Source of the DNA: Gordonia pseudamarae
GTDB taxonomy: Bacteria; Actinomycetota; Actinomycetes; Mycobacteriales; Mycobacteriaceae
NCBI RefSeq assembly: GCF_025273675.1
Contig: NZ_CP045809.1
Span: 558,001 to 622,000, forward strand
Direction of reading: 5' to 3'
Length of the DNA stretch: 64,000 bases
The notes under the pieces were generated by a model. That model was not told the DNA's origin. It did no database searches and worked only from the letters and a program-made list of their open reading frames with translations. A program made the translations under genes and the position numbers. This document shows positions 35,492 through 45,171 of the stretch, one piece after another; within the stretch, counting starts at the first letter, position 1; each line of letters begins with the position of its first letter.

Positions 35492-38400
35492 TCAGCGGTG
35501 TCCGGGTCGCTTCTTTCCCGAGGCGATGCCGAAGCCCTTGGCCTTGGTCGCACCGGTCTCGGTGATGGTGCGGTCGGCGCCGTTCAGCGACGGCGTGGCG
35601 TCGGAAACCACGGTTTCGGGTTCAACCTTCTCGGGCTCGGCCGCTTCGGGCACATCACTGTCGGGCTCGGGCTCGGGCTCGGGTTCGGGCGCCGGGGCCG
35701 GAGCGGCCTTGGCGACGGAACCGACCTTGGCCGCACCCGGACGCTTCTTGCCCGCAGACATGCCGAAGCCCTTCGCCTTGGCCTCGGTCGCCTCGGTGAC
35801 CGGAGCCTGCACGGCCTCGGCGACCTCGACCTCGGCCACGACTTCGGCGACCTCGACCTCGGCGACCACCGGTTCGTCCGCCTGCGGCGCCGCAGCCGCG
35901 GCGGGCTTGGGCGAGGGCTTGGCACCTGGCCGCTTCTTGCCCGCGGCCATCCCGAAGCCCTTGGCCTTGGCCTCCGTGGCCTCGGTCAACGCGGCGGCAG
36001 GAGTTTCGTCCGCCTCGACTGCGGCGACGACCGCTGCGGGAGTCTCCTCCGCGGCCGGTGCGGCTGCCGGCTTCGCGGCGGGCTTGGCGCCCGGCCGCTT
36101 CTTGCCGGCGGCCATGCCGAAGCCCTTGGCCTTGGCCGGTGCCGCCTCGGTGGTGGCCGCGACGGCCGGTGCCTCGGTGGTGGGTGTCTCGGTGGCGGGT
36201 GCTGCGGCGGCGGGGGCGGTGCTCTTGGCGGCGCCGGGCTTCTTCATGCCACTCTTCATGCCGAAGCCCTTCGCGGCGGGCTTCTTCTCCGTGGTGGTGG
36301 CCGCGGGTGCGGACTCGGCGGCAGCGGCGGCCGGCTTGGTGCCGGGCTTCTTCATGCCGCCCTTCATGCCGAAGCCCTTCGCGGCGGGCTTCTTATCCTC
36401 GGTGGTGGCCGCGGGTGCGGACTCGGCGGCAGCGGCGGCCGGCTTGGTGCCGGGCTTCTTCATGCCGCCCTTCATGCCGAAGCCCTTCGCAGCGGGCTTC
36501 CTATCCTCGGCGGGTGCGGCCTCGGCCGGGGCGGCGGCCTTCGTGGCACCGCCCGGCTTCTTCATGCCGCCCTTCATACCCAGGCCGACCTTGGGCTTGG
36601 CCGCGCCGCCGGAGGCGGCAGGTGCCTTGTCGACGACCTTCACCGGCTCGGGTTCGGGTTCCGGCTCGGGTTCGGGTGCCGGAGCCGACGGGAACAGGAA
36701 CTTGCCGCCGCGCGTGATCTCGGTGGGTTCGCCGCGCTTGACCGATTCGAGCAGCATCTGCGCGACGTCGACGACCTCGATCTTGTCCTCGAGTTCGGTG
36801 CCCGCGGTGCGGGCGGTAACGCCGTCGGTGAGCATGACGCGGCAGAACGGGCAGCCGGTGGCGACCTTCTTGACCTCCTGCGGGGCGGTCTCCAGGACGC
36901 CGAGCGCCTCGTCGACGCGGTCGACGTTGATGCGCTTGCCGATCTGCTCCTCCATCCACATGCGGGCACCGCCGGCGCCGCAGCACATCGACCGTTCGCC
37001 GTGGCGCGGCATCTCGGTGAGGGTGGAGCCCGACGCGGCCATCAGCTCGCGCGGCGCGTCGTAGACCTTGTTGTGACGGCCCAGGTAGCACGGGTCGTGG
37101 TAGGTGACGCCCTCGCCGATCGGCGCGACCGGGACGAGTCGCTTCTCCCGCACGAGGCGGTTGAGCAGCTGGGTGTGGTGGACAACCTCGTAGGTGCCGC
37201 CGACCTGGGGATACTCGTTACCGAGCGCGTTGAAGCAGTGGGCGCAGGTGACGACGATCTTCTTACGCTGGTGCGGCGCGGTGTCGAAGACCTGGTTCAT
37301 CATTTCGATGTTCTGCTGCGCCAGCATCTGGAACAGGAACTCGTTGCCCGCACGCCGTGCCGAGTCGCCGGTGCAGGTCTCGCCCTGACCGAGGACCAGG
37401 AAGTTGACGGCGGCCATGTCGAGGAGTTCGGCGACGGCCTTGGTGGTCTTCTTCGCCCGGTCCTCGTAGGCGCCGGCGCAACCGACCCAGAACAGGTACT
37501 CGAAGCCCTCGAAGGACTCGACGTCCTGCCCGAAGACAGGGATGTCGATGTCGATCTCATCGATCCACGCGGTGCGCTGGTTGGCGTTCTGGCCCCACGG
37601 GTTGCCCTTGGTCTCGAGCTTCTTGAACATGCCCGCGAGCTCGGTGGGGAAGTCCGATTCGATGAGCACCTGGTAGCGGCGCATATCGAGGATGTGGTCG
37701 ACGTGCTCGATGTCGACGGGGCACTGCTCCACGCACGCGCCGCAGGTGGTGCAGCTCCACAGGGTTTCGGTGTCGATGACCGCGCCGAGCGCCTCCGGAT
37801 CGAAGGTGCCGTCCTCGGCGATGACGGGTTCACCGCCGCCGGTGGCGCCCTTGGAGTCGCCGACCAGCTTGCGGGCCGCCTCGGCCCGCGCCGCCACCGG
37901 GATCGCGCCCAGCCTGTCCTCGTCGGGTTTGCCGTCGGCGTCGAGCAGTCCCACCTCCTCGCCGCCCATGTCGGTGCTGCCGCCGGCCAGCAGGTACGGC
38001 GCCTTGGCCAGACCGTGTTCGCGCAGCGACATGATGAGCAGCTTGGGGGAGAGCGGCTTGCCGGTGTTCCAGGCCGGGCACTGCGACTGACAGCGGCCGC
38101 ATTCGGTACAGGTGGTGAAGTCGAGCCAGGCCTTCCAGCTGAAATCCTCGATCTTGCCGGCGCCGAACGCGTCGACATCGGGATCGGCGGTCTCCATCTC
38201 CAGGACCTTGCCGTTGCTCATCATCGGCTTGGCCGCACCGAGCGCGACGCCGCCGTCCTGCTCGCGCTTGAAGTAGATGTTGAAGAACGCCGAGAACCGG
38301 TGCCAGGCCACACCCCAGTTGAGGTGGGTGCCCACCAGCAGCAGGAACAGGCTGCCCGAGAGCAGCTTGATCAGTGCGAACAGGCCGACCATGTTGGGGC

Positions 38401-38995
38401 TGGCGGGCAGCAGCTTGGCCACCTGCATGGTGAAGAAGTCCGAGTAGGCGTTGCTGTGGTGGTAGGTGGAGATCTTGCCGGCCTTGACGAAGATCATGCC
38501 CAGGCCCTCGACCAGCACGATCGCCTCGATCGTGTAGGCGGGCAGGAACCGCGAGCCGGAGAAACGGGAGATGCGCTCGGGGATCCGCGGGTGGTTGAGC
38601 TGGCGGATGACGATGAGGGTCACGATGCCGATGACGGTGGCGATGCCCAGGATCTCGTCCCACAGGTGCCAGCCGAAGGTGGCGCCGATGATCGGCCAGT
38701 GGAACTCGGGGTTGATGGCCTGCCCGTACGCCTCGAAGAACAGCAGCATGCCGCCGAGGAAGCCGATCATCACCATCCAGTGCGCGATGCCGACGGTGCG
38801 GAACTTGATCATGCGGGTGTGGGCGATGAACTCCTTGATCATCGTCCACAGCCGGGGCAGGATCGGGAAGAATCGTGAGCTGGGCACGCTCTGGCCGAGC
38901 AGGATGGTGCGCACGATGCCGAAGGCGCCGCGAACGAACGCGAACCAGCACCCGAGGCTGATCAGCACACCGATTGTGCCCAGCGTTGCGGTCAT
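35492..38995 (-). CDS. Membrane Fe-S oxidoreductase (heterodisulfide reductase-like) with long repetitive tail
   Basis: About 1167 residues. The first 250 hold several membrane helices of NarI type. Two [4Fe-4S] motifs follow, CTECGRCQSQCP (near 295) and CTTCGACVEQCP (near 415), then two Cys-rich domains with TCAHCFNALGNEYP and SMCCGAGGARMW. This part resembles mycobacterial Rv0338c and GlpC/HdrD-type enzymes. From about residue 785 comes a Lys/Ala/Pro-rich tail with eight copies of a GFGM...KKPG or GFGM...KKRPG motif, which the mycobacterial protein (about 880 residues, from memory) lacks at this length. The ATG at 38995 is preferred; a GTG at 39037 is possible. Its electron donor is unknown. 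Confidence 0.8.
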   Translation of the reverse strand: MTATLGTIGVLISLGCWFAFVRGAFGIVRTILLGQSVPSSRFFPILPRLWTMIKEFIAHTRMIKFRTVGIAHWMVMIGFLGGMLLFFEAYGQAINPEFHWPIIGATFGWHLWDEILGIATVIGIVTLIVIRQLNHPRIPERISRFSGSRFLPAYTIEAIVLVEGLGMIFVKAGKISTYHHSNAYSDFFTMQVAKLLPASPNMVGLFALIKLLSGSLFLLLVGTHLNWGVAWHRFSAFFNIYFKREQDGGVALGAAKPMMSNGKVLEMETADPDVDAFGAGKIEDFSWKAWLDFTTCTECGRCQSQCPAWNTGKPLSPKLLIMSLREHGLAKAPYLLAGGSTDMGGEEVGLLDADGKPDEDRLGAIPVAARAEAARKLVGDSKGATGGGEPVIAEDGTFDPEALGAVIDTETLWSCTTCGACVEQCPVDIEHVDHILDMRRYQVLIESDFPTELAGMFKKLETKGNPWGQNANQRTAWIDEIDIDIPVFGQDVESFEGFEYLFWVGCAGAYEDRAKKTTKAVAELLDMAAVNFLVLGQGETCTGDSARRAGNEFLFQMLAQQNIEMMNQVFDTAPHQRKKIVVTCAHCFNALGNEYPQVGGTYEVVHHTQLLNRLVREKRLVPVAPIGEGVTYHDPCYLGRHNKVYDAPRELMAASGSTLTEMPRHGERSMCCGAGGARMWMEEQIGKRINVDRVDEALGVLETAPQEVKKVATGCPFCRVMLTDGVTARTAGTELEDKIEVVDVAQMLLESVKRGEPTEITRGGKFLFPSAPAPEPEPEPEPEPVKVVDKAPAASGGAAKPKVGLGMKGGMKKPGGATKAAAPAEAAPAEDRKPAAKGFGMKGGMKKPGTKPAAAAAESAPAATTEDKKPAAKGFGMKGGMKKPGTKPAAAAAESAPAATTTEKKPAAKGFGMKSGMKKPGAAKSTAPAAAAPATETPTTEAPAVAATTEAAPAKAKGFGMAAGKKRPGAKPAAKPAAAPAAEETPAAVVAAVEADETPAAALTEATEAKAKGFGMAAGKKRPGAKPSPKPAAAAAPQADEPVVAEVEVAEVVAEVEVAEAVQAPVTEATEAKAKGFGMSAGKKRPGAAKVGSVAKAAPAPAPEPEPEPEPDSDVPEAAEPEKVEPETVVSDATPSLNGADRTITETGATKAKGFGIASGKKRPGHR
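36236..36559. repeat. Three near-identical 108-bp repeats in the Fe-S reductase tail
   Basis: Units begin at 36236, 36344 and 36452. Each encodes 36 residues with KGFGMKGGMKKPG or a close variant plus an Ala-rich spacer. The two central units are almost identical at the DNA level, pointing to recent in-frame duplication. Confidence 0.85.
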
Positions 38996-39037
38996 GGGAG
39001 TCACGGGCGCGTACCGGCCTTCCTCTTGGTCGATCAC

Positions 39038-39519
39038 AGCGTTCTGCGTCCAGGGCTGAGTGCGCAGAACCGTCGTCTACTACAAGTAACGGTAAAACCT
39101 CACGCAAGCGAAGTGCTGCCAAGGATGGCCTAACTAACCTTTGCGTGGGCGCGAGCGCCGCCGCTCAGGATACCCACCAGTAACTTACTGTCGAGTCAGA
39201 TTGGTGTCAATCGGCTTAATGTGAGGTGAATCACGGTTCGGTGTGCCGAGCGGTGCGGGTGTGGAAATTGATTGACAAGCGGGCCGCGATTCACCCGATC
39301 GGCCGGTGTGGATATTTCCGCCGTGCACAATCCGCGGTGATTCATGACGGTGCTATTTCATGCCGAACGGCATCCGGTGCGGAGGGCCGCGGGGCGGCGG
39401 TGCTCGCGTCGCGCGACACCGCGATCACCTCGCTACTGGTGCTGAACTGCAACGAAAGCAGTTAGCCGGTCCGTTTTCCCGATCACCTCGGGGGAGGGGT
39501 CCGTGGGATCTGTTCGGCT
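39038..39519. other. Intergenic region of lower GC, no gene recognised
   Basis: About 480 bp without a supported gene. Base composition falls compared with both sides. A short open frame on the plus strand (39226-39465) has no recognisable family and no clear ribosome site. The region leads into a glycosyltransferase relic, so it may be the remains of an acquired segment. Confidence 0.5.
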
Positions 39520-39812
39520 GTGTATCGTGCGATTCCCGGCTATTTTGGCGTTTCATTTGGGATCGTATATATTTCGCCACGCTGGATCGAGACAATTCCG
39601 TGGAATGCGGCATGGATCGCAATTCCGCGCGTTCTCGCGGAAACATATAGTCTCGATGAATCGGTCCTGTTCGCGGTCATGATGTGGCGGGCCCGACGAC
39701 GTGCGGGCGCGCCGTCGGCTCTGGCCGGGCCCGGTGTCGATGTGTTCATCACCACATACAACGAGCCGCTGGGTCTGGTGATGCGAACCGCGGTCGCGGT
39801 CCGGTCGGCGGA
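39520..39812 (+). pseudogene. Fragment of a family 2 glycosyltransferase (cellulose synthase-like)
   Basis: The frame reads IPWNAAWIAIPRVLAETYSL, then VDVFITTYNEPLGLVMRTA. This is the stretch before and at the start of the GT2 catalytic domain of cellulose-synthase-like proteins. Homology ends near 39810, before the first catalytic Asp, and the frame runs into the 3' end of the WS/DGAT gene on the other strand. Upstream membrane segments are missing or unclear. It cannot be an active enzyme. The local composition is AT-richer than its neighbours. Confidence 0.65.
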
Positions 39813-39821
39813 GCGATGTGG

Positions 39822-41240
39822 TCAGTCGCGGGCCACCGTGTCGGCCAGCTTCTCCAGCTCCTCCAGGGCGGTGCCGAGGTGGGTGAGCAGCCGTTGCAGA
39901 CTCGGCAATTCCTTGCGTGCGCCGATCAGGCCGAAGTTCATGTGGTTGGCGGTGGTGGTGACGGTGATGTTGAGCGCCAGGCCTTCCATCACCACCGACA
40001 CCGGGTACATGTCGGTGAGCCGGGCGCCGTTCCAGTACAGCTCCTTGCCGGGGCCGGGCACGTTGCTGATCATCAGGTTGAACTGTGGGGGGACGTACCG
40101 CACGAAGCCCGGCACGGTCGCCAGGGCGAGCGGGGCGATGTTGGCGGCCCCGAGAGCCAGCTGCTGCAGTGGGGCGAGACCGCGCACCACTTTCTTGGCT
40201 TCGCCTGTGGAGGCGACGATCGTGCGGACGCGCTGCCCCGGATCGGGCTGCTCGGTGCCGAGCTTGCACATGATCGCGGTGATCGCGTTGCCATCCTTGT
40301 CCTCGTCGGTGTGCAGGGACACCGGCAGTGCCGCCACCATCGACGAATCGGGCAGCGCGTCCTGATCGATCAGGTAGGACCGCAACGCACCCGAGCACAT
40401 CGCGAGCACCACGTCGTTGAGGGTGACCTCCAGCGCCTTGGCGACGGCCTTGAGCCGCGACAGCTCCCACTTCTCGCCCGCGAAACGCCGCGCACTGCCG
40501 ATGGGTACGTCGAGAAGGGTGCGCGGGGCGCTGGTCAGCGGAGCGGCGTAGTCGTCCTCACGGACCGCCGACCAGGCGATTCTTGCCGCCGCAGGTGCCA
40601 GACCCGCCATCTGACCGGCGACACCCGCGGCCGCTCCCGCGGCTCCGAGCACTCCCGAGATGAGCGGGATTGCTCCCGTCTCCTCGTTCGCGGACGCTTT
40701 TTGCCTGGCCGGTCGCGGTCGGGTTTGTAGCGACCACGGGGTGCGCCCCGAACGATCCTCCGGATCGGTCGACAGCGTGCGCCCGAGAATCCGCAGAGCG
40801 GTCACGCCGTCGACGAGTGAATGATGCACCTTGGTGTAGAGGGCGAGTCGGCCGTCGTTGAGGCCTTCGATGATGTGCACCTCCCACATCGGCCGGTTGC
40901 GGTCGAGGAGCGCGCCGTGGTTGAGCGAGACATAGCGCAGCAGCTCACGCACGCGGCCGGGCCGGGGCAGTACCACGCGTCGCACGTGATAGTCGAAGTC
41001 GATCTCCTCGTCGTGGGTCCAGAACAGGTTGCCCAGGATCGGCGCGGGGGAGGCGGGCCGCTTGCGGAACAGTTCGCTGACCTCGGTGCCGTTGTGGAAG
41101 GCGTCGAAGACTTCTTCGGCCAGGTCCGAGGAGGACTGTCCTTCGCGGGGTTCGAACAGTTGCAGGCCGCCGACGTGCATCGGCTGTTCGCGGGTCTCGG
41201 CGATCAGGAACATCGACTCGGTGATGGGCATGTACTGCAT
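39822..41240 (-). CDS. Wax ester synthase/diacylglycerol acyltransferase (WS/DGAT)
   Basis: A 472-residue protein with the catalytic motif VHHSLVDG near residue 130 and the conserved PMHVGGLQLF, PMWEVHIIEGL and NLMISNVPGPG segments. It transfers acyl groups from acyl-CoA to diacylglycerol or long-chain alcohols, making storage lipid. I chose the ATG at 41240 (MQYMPITESMF) because family homology begins there and GGGGAGG lies upstream; the frame extends to 41291. Mycolata usually have many paralogues, so the individual role is unknown. Confidence 0.88.
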   Translation of the reverse strand: MQYMPITESMFLIAETREQPMHVGGLQLFEPREGQSSSDLAEEVFDAFHNGTEVSELFRKRPASPAPILGNLFWTHDEEIDFDYHVRRVVLPRPGRVRELLRYVSLNHGALLDRNRPMWEVHIIEGLNDGRLALYTKVHHSLVDGVTALRILGRTLSTDPEDRSGRTPWSLQTRPRPARQKASANEETGAIPLISGVLGAAGAAAGVAGQMAGLAPAAARIAWSAVREDDYAAPLTSAPRTLLDVPIGSARRFAGEKWELSRLKAVAKALEVTLNDVVLAMCSGALRSYLIDQDALPDSSMVAALPVSLHTDEDKDGNAITAIMCKLGTEQPDPGQRVRTIVASTGEAKKVVRGLAPLQQLALGAANIAPLALATVPGFVRYVPPQFNLMISNVPGPGKELYWNGARLTDMYPVSVVMEGLALNITVTTTANHMNFGLIGARKELPSLQRLLTHLGTALEELEKLADTVARD

Positions 41241-41420
41241 CGCCGCGGCCTCCCCGGCATCTGGCCCCCTGGGTGTGGAGGCAGGATTCAAGTGTCGGAC
41301 GGATCGTGTGGTCTGTCGATGCGGTCGAGCCGTGCCGTGATGTGCGCTACTTTATCCGCGCCGCACTATCGCGGATGCCGCCGGGGTGGCATCGGTCCCG
41401 CCGGGGGATACGGTGAACGG

Positions 41421-42020
41421 GTGAACCGGCCGATGGGACCGATCGCCAAGTCCGCATGTGCCGTAGCCATCGTCGTCGAGCTGATCATCACGGTATCGCT
41501 GACGTGGATTCATGTGGCCTCCTCCGGTCGTGTGCTTGAGCCGTCGGGTGTGCCGTCGGGGTCGACGCTGCTGGTCCTGGGCTCGCTCGTGTCCGACGGC
41601 GAACCGGGCGTCTACGTGCGGGGTCGACTCGACACGGCCGTCGAGTTGTACCGGTCGGGCGCAGTGGTGCGCATCATCAACTCGGGGAACGGTTCGGCGG
41701 GTGCGGGTGACGAGCCGGCGGTGATGGGGGCCTACCTGCGGGAGCACGGCGTACCCGCCGAGGTGATCACCGCCGACGCGCTGGGCACGGACACCGCGGC
41801 GAGCTGCCGGCGGGCACGTGCGGTGTTCGGCGTGACGGCGCTGGTGGTGGTGACCCAGGACTTTCATCTGCGCAGGGCGATCGCGCTGTGCCGGGACGCG
41901 GGGGTCCAGGCGCGCGGGGTGCGGGCACAATGCCGGTGCCCGGTCACCGGACAGATCCGTAACCGTGTCCGGGAGCTCGTATTCGCCGGGCCGCGGGCGC
42001 TGTGGACGATTCTGACCTGA
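41421..42020 (+). CDS. YdcF/SanA-type DUF218 protein with N-terminal membrane anchor
   Basis: A 199-residue protein. An N-terminal helix (SACAVAIVVELIITVSLTWI) is followed by a DUF218 domain with STLLVLGSLVSDG, RLDTAVELYRSG, NSGNGSAGAGDEPAVM and VVTQDFHLRRAIALCR. E. coli relatives (SanA, ElyC) affect envelope integrity; the reaction is not established. The GTG at 41421 is the likely start, with an in-frame ATG four codons later. The gene diverges from WS/DGAT across a 180-bp gap. Confidence 0.75.
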   Translation: MNRPMGPIAKSACAVAIVVELIITVSLTWIHVASSGRVLEPSGVPSGSTLLVLGSLVSDGEPGVYVRGRLDTAVELYRSGAVVRIINSGNGSAGAGDEPAVMGAYLREHGVPAEVITADALGTDTAASCRRARAVFGVTALVVVTQDFHLRRAIALCRDAGVQARGVRAQCRCPVTGQIRNRVRELVFAGPRALWTILT

Positions 42021-42082
42021 ACGCACCCGACCCGGCCCGGGCGTGCGCCGGGCCGGGTCGAGTGCCTGCCGATGAGTATGCC

Positions 42083-43426
42083 TTACAGCGCGATCGTGGC
42101 GGCCGCGTCGGCGGAGTATCGGCTGCCGGGCCGGGGCAGGCCGTAATGCTCACGCAGCGTGGAGGTCTCGTACTCGCCGCGGAACAGGCCGCGCTGTGTC
42201 AGGATCGGCACGACCTCGTCGACGAACCGCTCCAGCCCGGAGGGCAGCACCGCGGGCATCACGTTGAACCCGTCGGCGGCACCGGCGTTGAACCACTCCT
42301 CGATGGTGTCGGCGACCTGTTCGGCGGTGCCGGCGAACGTCCGGTGCCCGCGGCCGCCGCCCAGGCGCGCGATGAGCTGGCGCACCGTGAGTTGTTCGCG
42401 CCGGGCAAGATTCACGATCAGGGTGAATCGGCTCTTGGCGCCCTGGATCTCGTCCTCGGTGGGCAGGTCGGCGGGCAGCGGGCTGTCCAGATCGAGTTCC
42501 TCGGCCGGCAGGTTGAATCGTTCGGCGAGGTTGCGGCGCTGGAACTCGGGCAGGATCAGCCGGGTCAGTTCCTCGTCGAGTTCGCGGGCGTGCGCCTCGG
42601 TGTCACCGATGACCGGCACGATTCCCGGCAGGATCTTGATGTTCTCCGGATCGCGGCCGAGTCGGCGGGTGCGGTCCTTCAAGTCGGAGTAGAAGGCGGT
42701 GCCGTCATCGAGTGTCTGCTGGGCGGTGAACACCGCCTCGGCGTAGCGGGCGGCGAAATTCTTGCCGTCCTCCGACGAACCGGCCTGCACCAGCACCGGA
42801 TATGCCTGCGGTGAGCGGGGGACGTTGAGCGGTCCGGCGATCCGGAAGAACCGGCCGACGTGATCGGTGGGGTGGACCTTGTCGGGATCGGAGTGGATGC
42901 CGAGCCGCTTGTCGCCGATGAAGGCATCATCATCCCAACTGTCCCACAGTTTTGTTGCCACATCGACGAATTCGGCGGCCTTCTCATACCGTTCGGCGTG
43001 GTCGGGGGTGTCATCGAGCCCGAAGTTGCGAGCGGCGTCGGCGCCCGCGGTGGTGACGATGTTCCAGCCCACCCGGCCACCGGACACCCAGTCGACCGAG
43101 GCGAACCGGCGCGCCAGGTTGTACGGATCGTTGTAGCTGGTCGAGGCCGTCGCGATCAGCCCGATCTTCGAGGTGCGCGCCGCGATGGCCGTCAACAGGA
43201 TGGTGGGTTCGAGCTTGCCCGCCGGACGCCGTCCCGGCTCGCCCTGCAGCACCGGGGAATCGGCGAAGAAGATGGAGTCGAAATGGCCGCGTTCGGCGGT
43301 CCGGGCCAGGTGGACGTAGTGGTCGACGCTCAGATGGGCGAGCGGGTCCGACTCGGGCAGGCGCCACGATGCCTCGTGGTGTCCGGTCGACATCAGAAAC
43401 GCGTTCAGGTGCAGCTTTCGGGACAT
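42083..43426 (-). CDS. Flavin-dependent monooxygenase of the NtaA/SnaA/DszA (LLM) family
   Basis: A 447-residue luciferase-like monooxygenase with LHLNAFLMSTGHHEASWRLP, FDSIFFADSP, SVDWVSGGRVGWNIVTT and QAGSSEDGKNFAARYAEAVF, all typical of the NtaA/SnaA/DszA group. These use FMNH2 from a separate reductase to cleave C-S or C-N bonds, for example in sulfones or aminopolycarboxylates. The ATG at 43426 is set by the family N-terminus. It is last in an operon with a ROK regulator and a sulfonate/nitrate-type ABC importer, so the imported compound is probably its substrate. An organosulfur compound is the best guess. Confidence 0.85.
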   Translation of the reverse strand: MSRKLHLNAFLMSTGHHEASWRLPESDPLAHLSVDHYVHLARTAERGHFDSIFFADSPVLQGEPGRRPAGKLEPTILLTAIAARTSKIGLIATASTSYNDPYNLARRFASVDWVSGGRVGWNIVTTAGADAARNFGLDDTPDHAERYEKAAEFVDVATKLWDSWDDDAFIGDKRLGIHSDPDKVHPTDHVGRFFRIAGPLNVPRSPQAYPVLVQAGSSEDGKNFAARYAEAVFTAQQTLDDGTAFYSDLKDRTRRLGRDPENIKILPGIVPVIGDTEAHARELDEELTRLILPEFQRRNLAERFNLPAEELDLDSPLPADLPTEDEIQGAKSRFTLIVNLARREQLTVRQLIARLGGGRGHRTFAGTAEQVADTIEEWFNAGAADGFNVMPAVLPSGLERFVDEVVPILTQRGLFRGEYETSTLREHYGLPRPGSRYSADAAATIAL

Positions 43427-43509
43427 CGTGAACCTTTCGGTTGGTGATTCGTCGGGCGGTGATTCGTCGTGCGGTGACTGGGTGGGTGGTGGCCGGCGAC
43501 CACCTGATC

Positions 43510-44322
43510 TCACGGGACTGGTTGAGGAGCAGCGGCGTCCACACCCAATGCGGCGAGCAGATCGTGCCTGGTCCGCTGGAACGCCGGCTGTGCCGGATTC
43601 CGGTCCTCGGGCAGGTCGATGATGAGGTCGCGGCCTATCCGCCCCGACTGCAACACCAGTACCCGCTGGGCCAGGCTGATCGCCTCGTCGACGTCGTGGG
43701 TCACCAGCAGCACCGTCGGCCGATGGGCCTGCACCAGCGTGCGCAGCAGTGCGTGCATCTTGATGCGGGTGAGCGCGTCGAGTGCGCCGAACGGCTCGTC
43801 GGCCAGCAACAACTGCGGTTCACCGGCCAGTGCCCGTGCGAGTGCCACCCGCTGTTGCTCGCCACCGGAAAGTCCTTTGGGCCAGGACTTCTCACGCCCG
43901 GCCAGACCTACCTCCGCCAGCAGGTCGATGCCGTGCCGCCTGCGTGAACGCGGCTGGCCGTAGAGCACATTGGGCAGCACCCGCTGCCACGGCAGCAGCC
44001 GGGAGTCCTGAAAGACCATCGAGGTGCGTTCGGGCACCCGCAACAGCCCGGAACCGGGAACATTGTGGTCGAGCCCGGCGATTGCCCGCAGCAACGTCGA
44101 TTTGCCCGAACCGCTGCGGCCGAGGAGGGCCACGAACTGACCGTCGGGAATGGTCAGGTCGATGCCTTTGAGGATGTCGTCATCACCGAAGTTCCTGGTC
44201 AGCCCCCGCAGCTCTATCGACCCGTCGGATTCGGCGGCTTGCGGGCCGACCGAGACCCGACGGTCTCGGCCATCGGGTTCGGCTGCGAAACGCGAGGTCA
44301 GTCGACCAAGGATTGACGCCAC
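43510..44322 (-). CDS. ABC transporter ATP-binding protein, sulfonate/nitrate/taurine type
   Basis: A 270-residue ATPase: Walker A GRSGSGKSTLLRA, signature LSGGEQQRVALARAL, Walker B LLLADEPFGALD and switch His in VLLVTHDVDEA. The Q-loop region VFQDSRLLPW is typical of SsuB/TauB. The GTG at 44322 overlaps the permease gene by 25 bp. It powers import with the permease (44298-45170) and binding protein (45172-46251). Confidence 0.86.
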   Translation of the reverse strand: MASILGRLTSRFAAEPDGRDRRVSVGPQAAESDGSIELRGLTRNFGDDDILKGIDLTIPDGQFVALLGRSGSGKSTLLRAIAGLDHNVPGSGLLRVPERTSMVFQDSRLLPWQRVLPNVLYGQPRSRRRHGIDLLAEVGLAGREKSWPKGLSGGEQQRVALARALAGEPQLLLADEPFGALDALTRIKMHALLRTLVQAHRPTVLLVTHDVDEAISLAQRVLVLQSGRIGRDLIIDLPEDRNPAQPAFQRTRHDLLAALGVDAAAPQPVP

Positions 44323-45170
44323 GACAGCACCTTTCGTTCGGCGATTCTGATGAGGGAGTCGGCGGTCAGGCCGAAGACGGCATACACCAGCAGACCGACC
44401 ATGATGACGTCGGATTGGCCGTAGTACTGGGCGTTCTGCATCATCTTGCCCAGACCGTCGGTGGCGTTGACGGATTCGACGACGATCAGCGACAGCCAGG
44501 CGCCGGTGACCGCCAGTCGCAGACCGAGGAACCAGCCGGGCAACGATCCCGGCAGCACCACGTTGCGGATGAAGCTGACCCGCGAAACATCCTGTATTTC
44601 GGACAGTTCCACCAGTCTTCGGTCGATCCCGATGAGTGCGGCATGGGTGGGAACATAGATCGACACCAGTACCCCGAGGGTGATGATGATGACCTTGAAA
44701 CCCTCGCCGATACCCAGCCACAGGATCAGCAGCGGAATCAACCCGAGTGTCGGAATAGAGCGCTTGAGCTGGACCAGGCCGTCGACGGTGGCCTCACCCA
44801 GCCGTGACAGACCCGCCAGGACCGCCAGTACGGTGCCGAGGAACACGCCTGCCGCGATACCGATGCCCGCCCGCCGCAGCGAGACGACGGTGTTGTCGAA
44901 CAGCGCGCCGTTGACCAGCAGATCCCAGCCCGTCGACACGATCGTCCACGGCGCCGACAGCTTTCGCGGATCGAACCAGCCCAGGTGTGCCCCGATCGAC
45001 CAGAAGGCCAGTAGCAGTGCGACACCGAGAAGTCTGCCGAACGGCACCTCGCGCCGCCGGCCCAGTTGTTTGCGCGCAGGCCGGGCGACGAACCCCTGTC
45101 TCTGATCGTCGGTGCCGGAGTGCTTCGGCGCCGGGGCGCGTACCCGGGAGCGGGGAAGAAGCGTGGTCAT
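44298..45170 (-). CDS. ABC transporter permease, sulfonate/nitrate/taurine type
   Basis: A 290-residue inner-membrane protein with about six helices and the EAA-loop region GIDRRLVELSEIQDVSR, followed by VVLPGSLPGWFLGLRLAV, as in SsuC/TauC. The N-terminal 45 residues are basic and cytoplasmic. The ATG is 1 bp after the binding-protein stop. Confidence 0.86.
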   Translation of the reverse strand: MTTLLPRSRVRAPAPKHSGTDDQRQGFVARPARKQLGRRREVPFGRLLGVALLLAFWSIGAHLGWFDPRKLSAPWTIVSTGWDLLVNGALFDNTVVSLRRAGIGIAAGVFLGTVLAVLAGLSRLGEATVDGLVQLKRSIPTLGLIPLLILWLGIGEGFKVIIITLGVLVSIYVPTHAALIGIDRRLVELSEIQDVSRVSFIRNVVLPGSLPGWFLGLRLAVTGAWLSLIVVESVNATDGLGKMMQNAQYYGQSDVIMVGLLVYAVFGLTADSLIRIAERKVLSWRQSLVD

Positions 45171-45171
45171 G

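Noticed and set aside
35426..38878. A 1150-codon open frame on the plus strand
   Set aside because: It is the exact antisense shadow of the Fe-S reductase gene, whose minus-strand frame has cysteine motifs and membrane helices. The plus frame is Gly/Arg/Leu-rich with no domain.
39226..39465. A 79-codon plus-strand open frame as a small gene
   Set aside because: No ribosome site, no family resemblance and a position in degraded DNA; not supportable.
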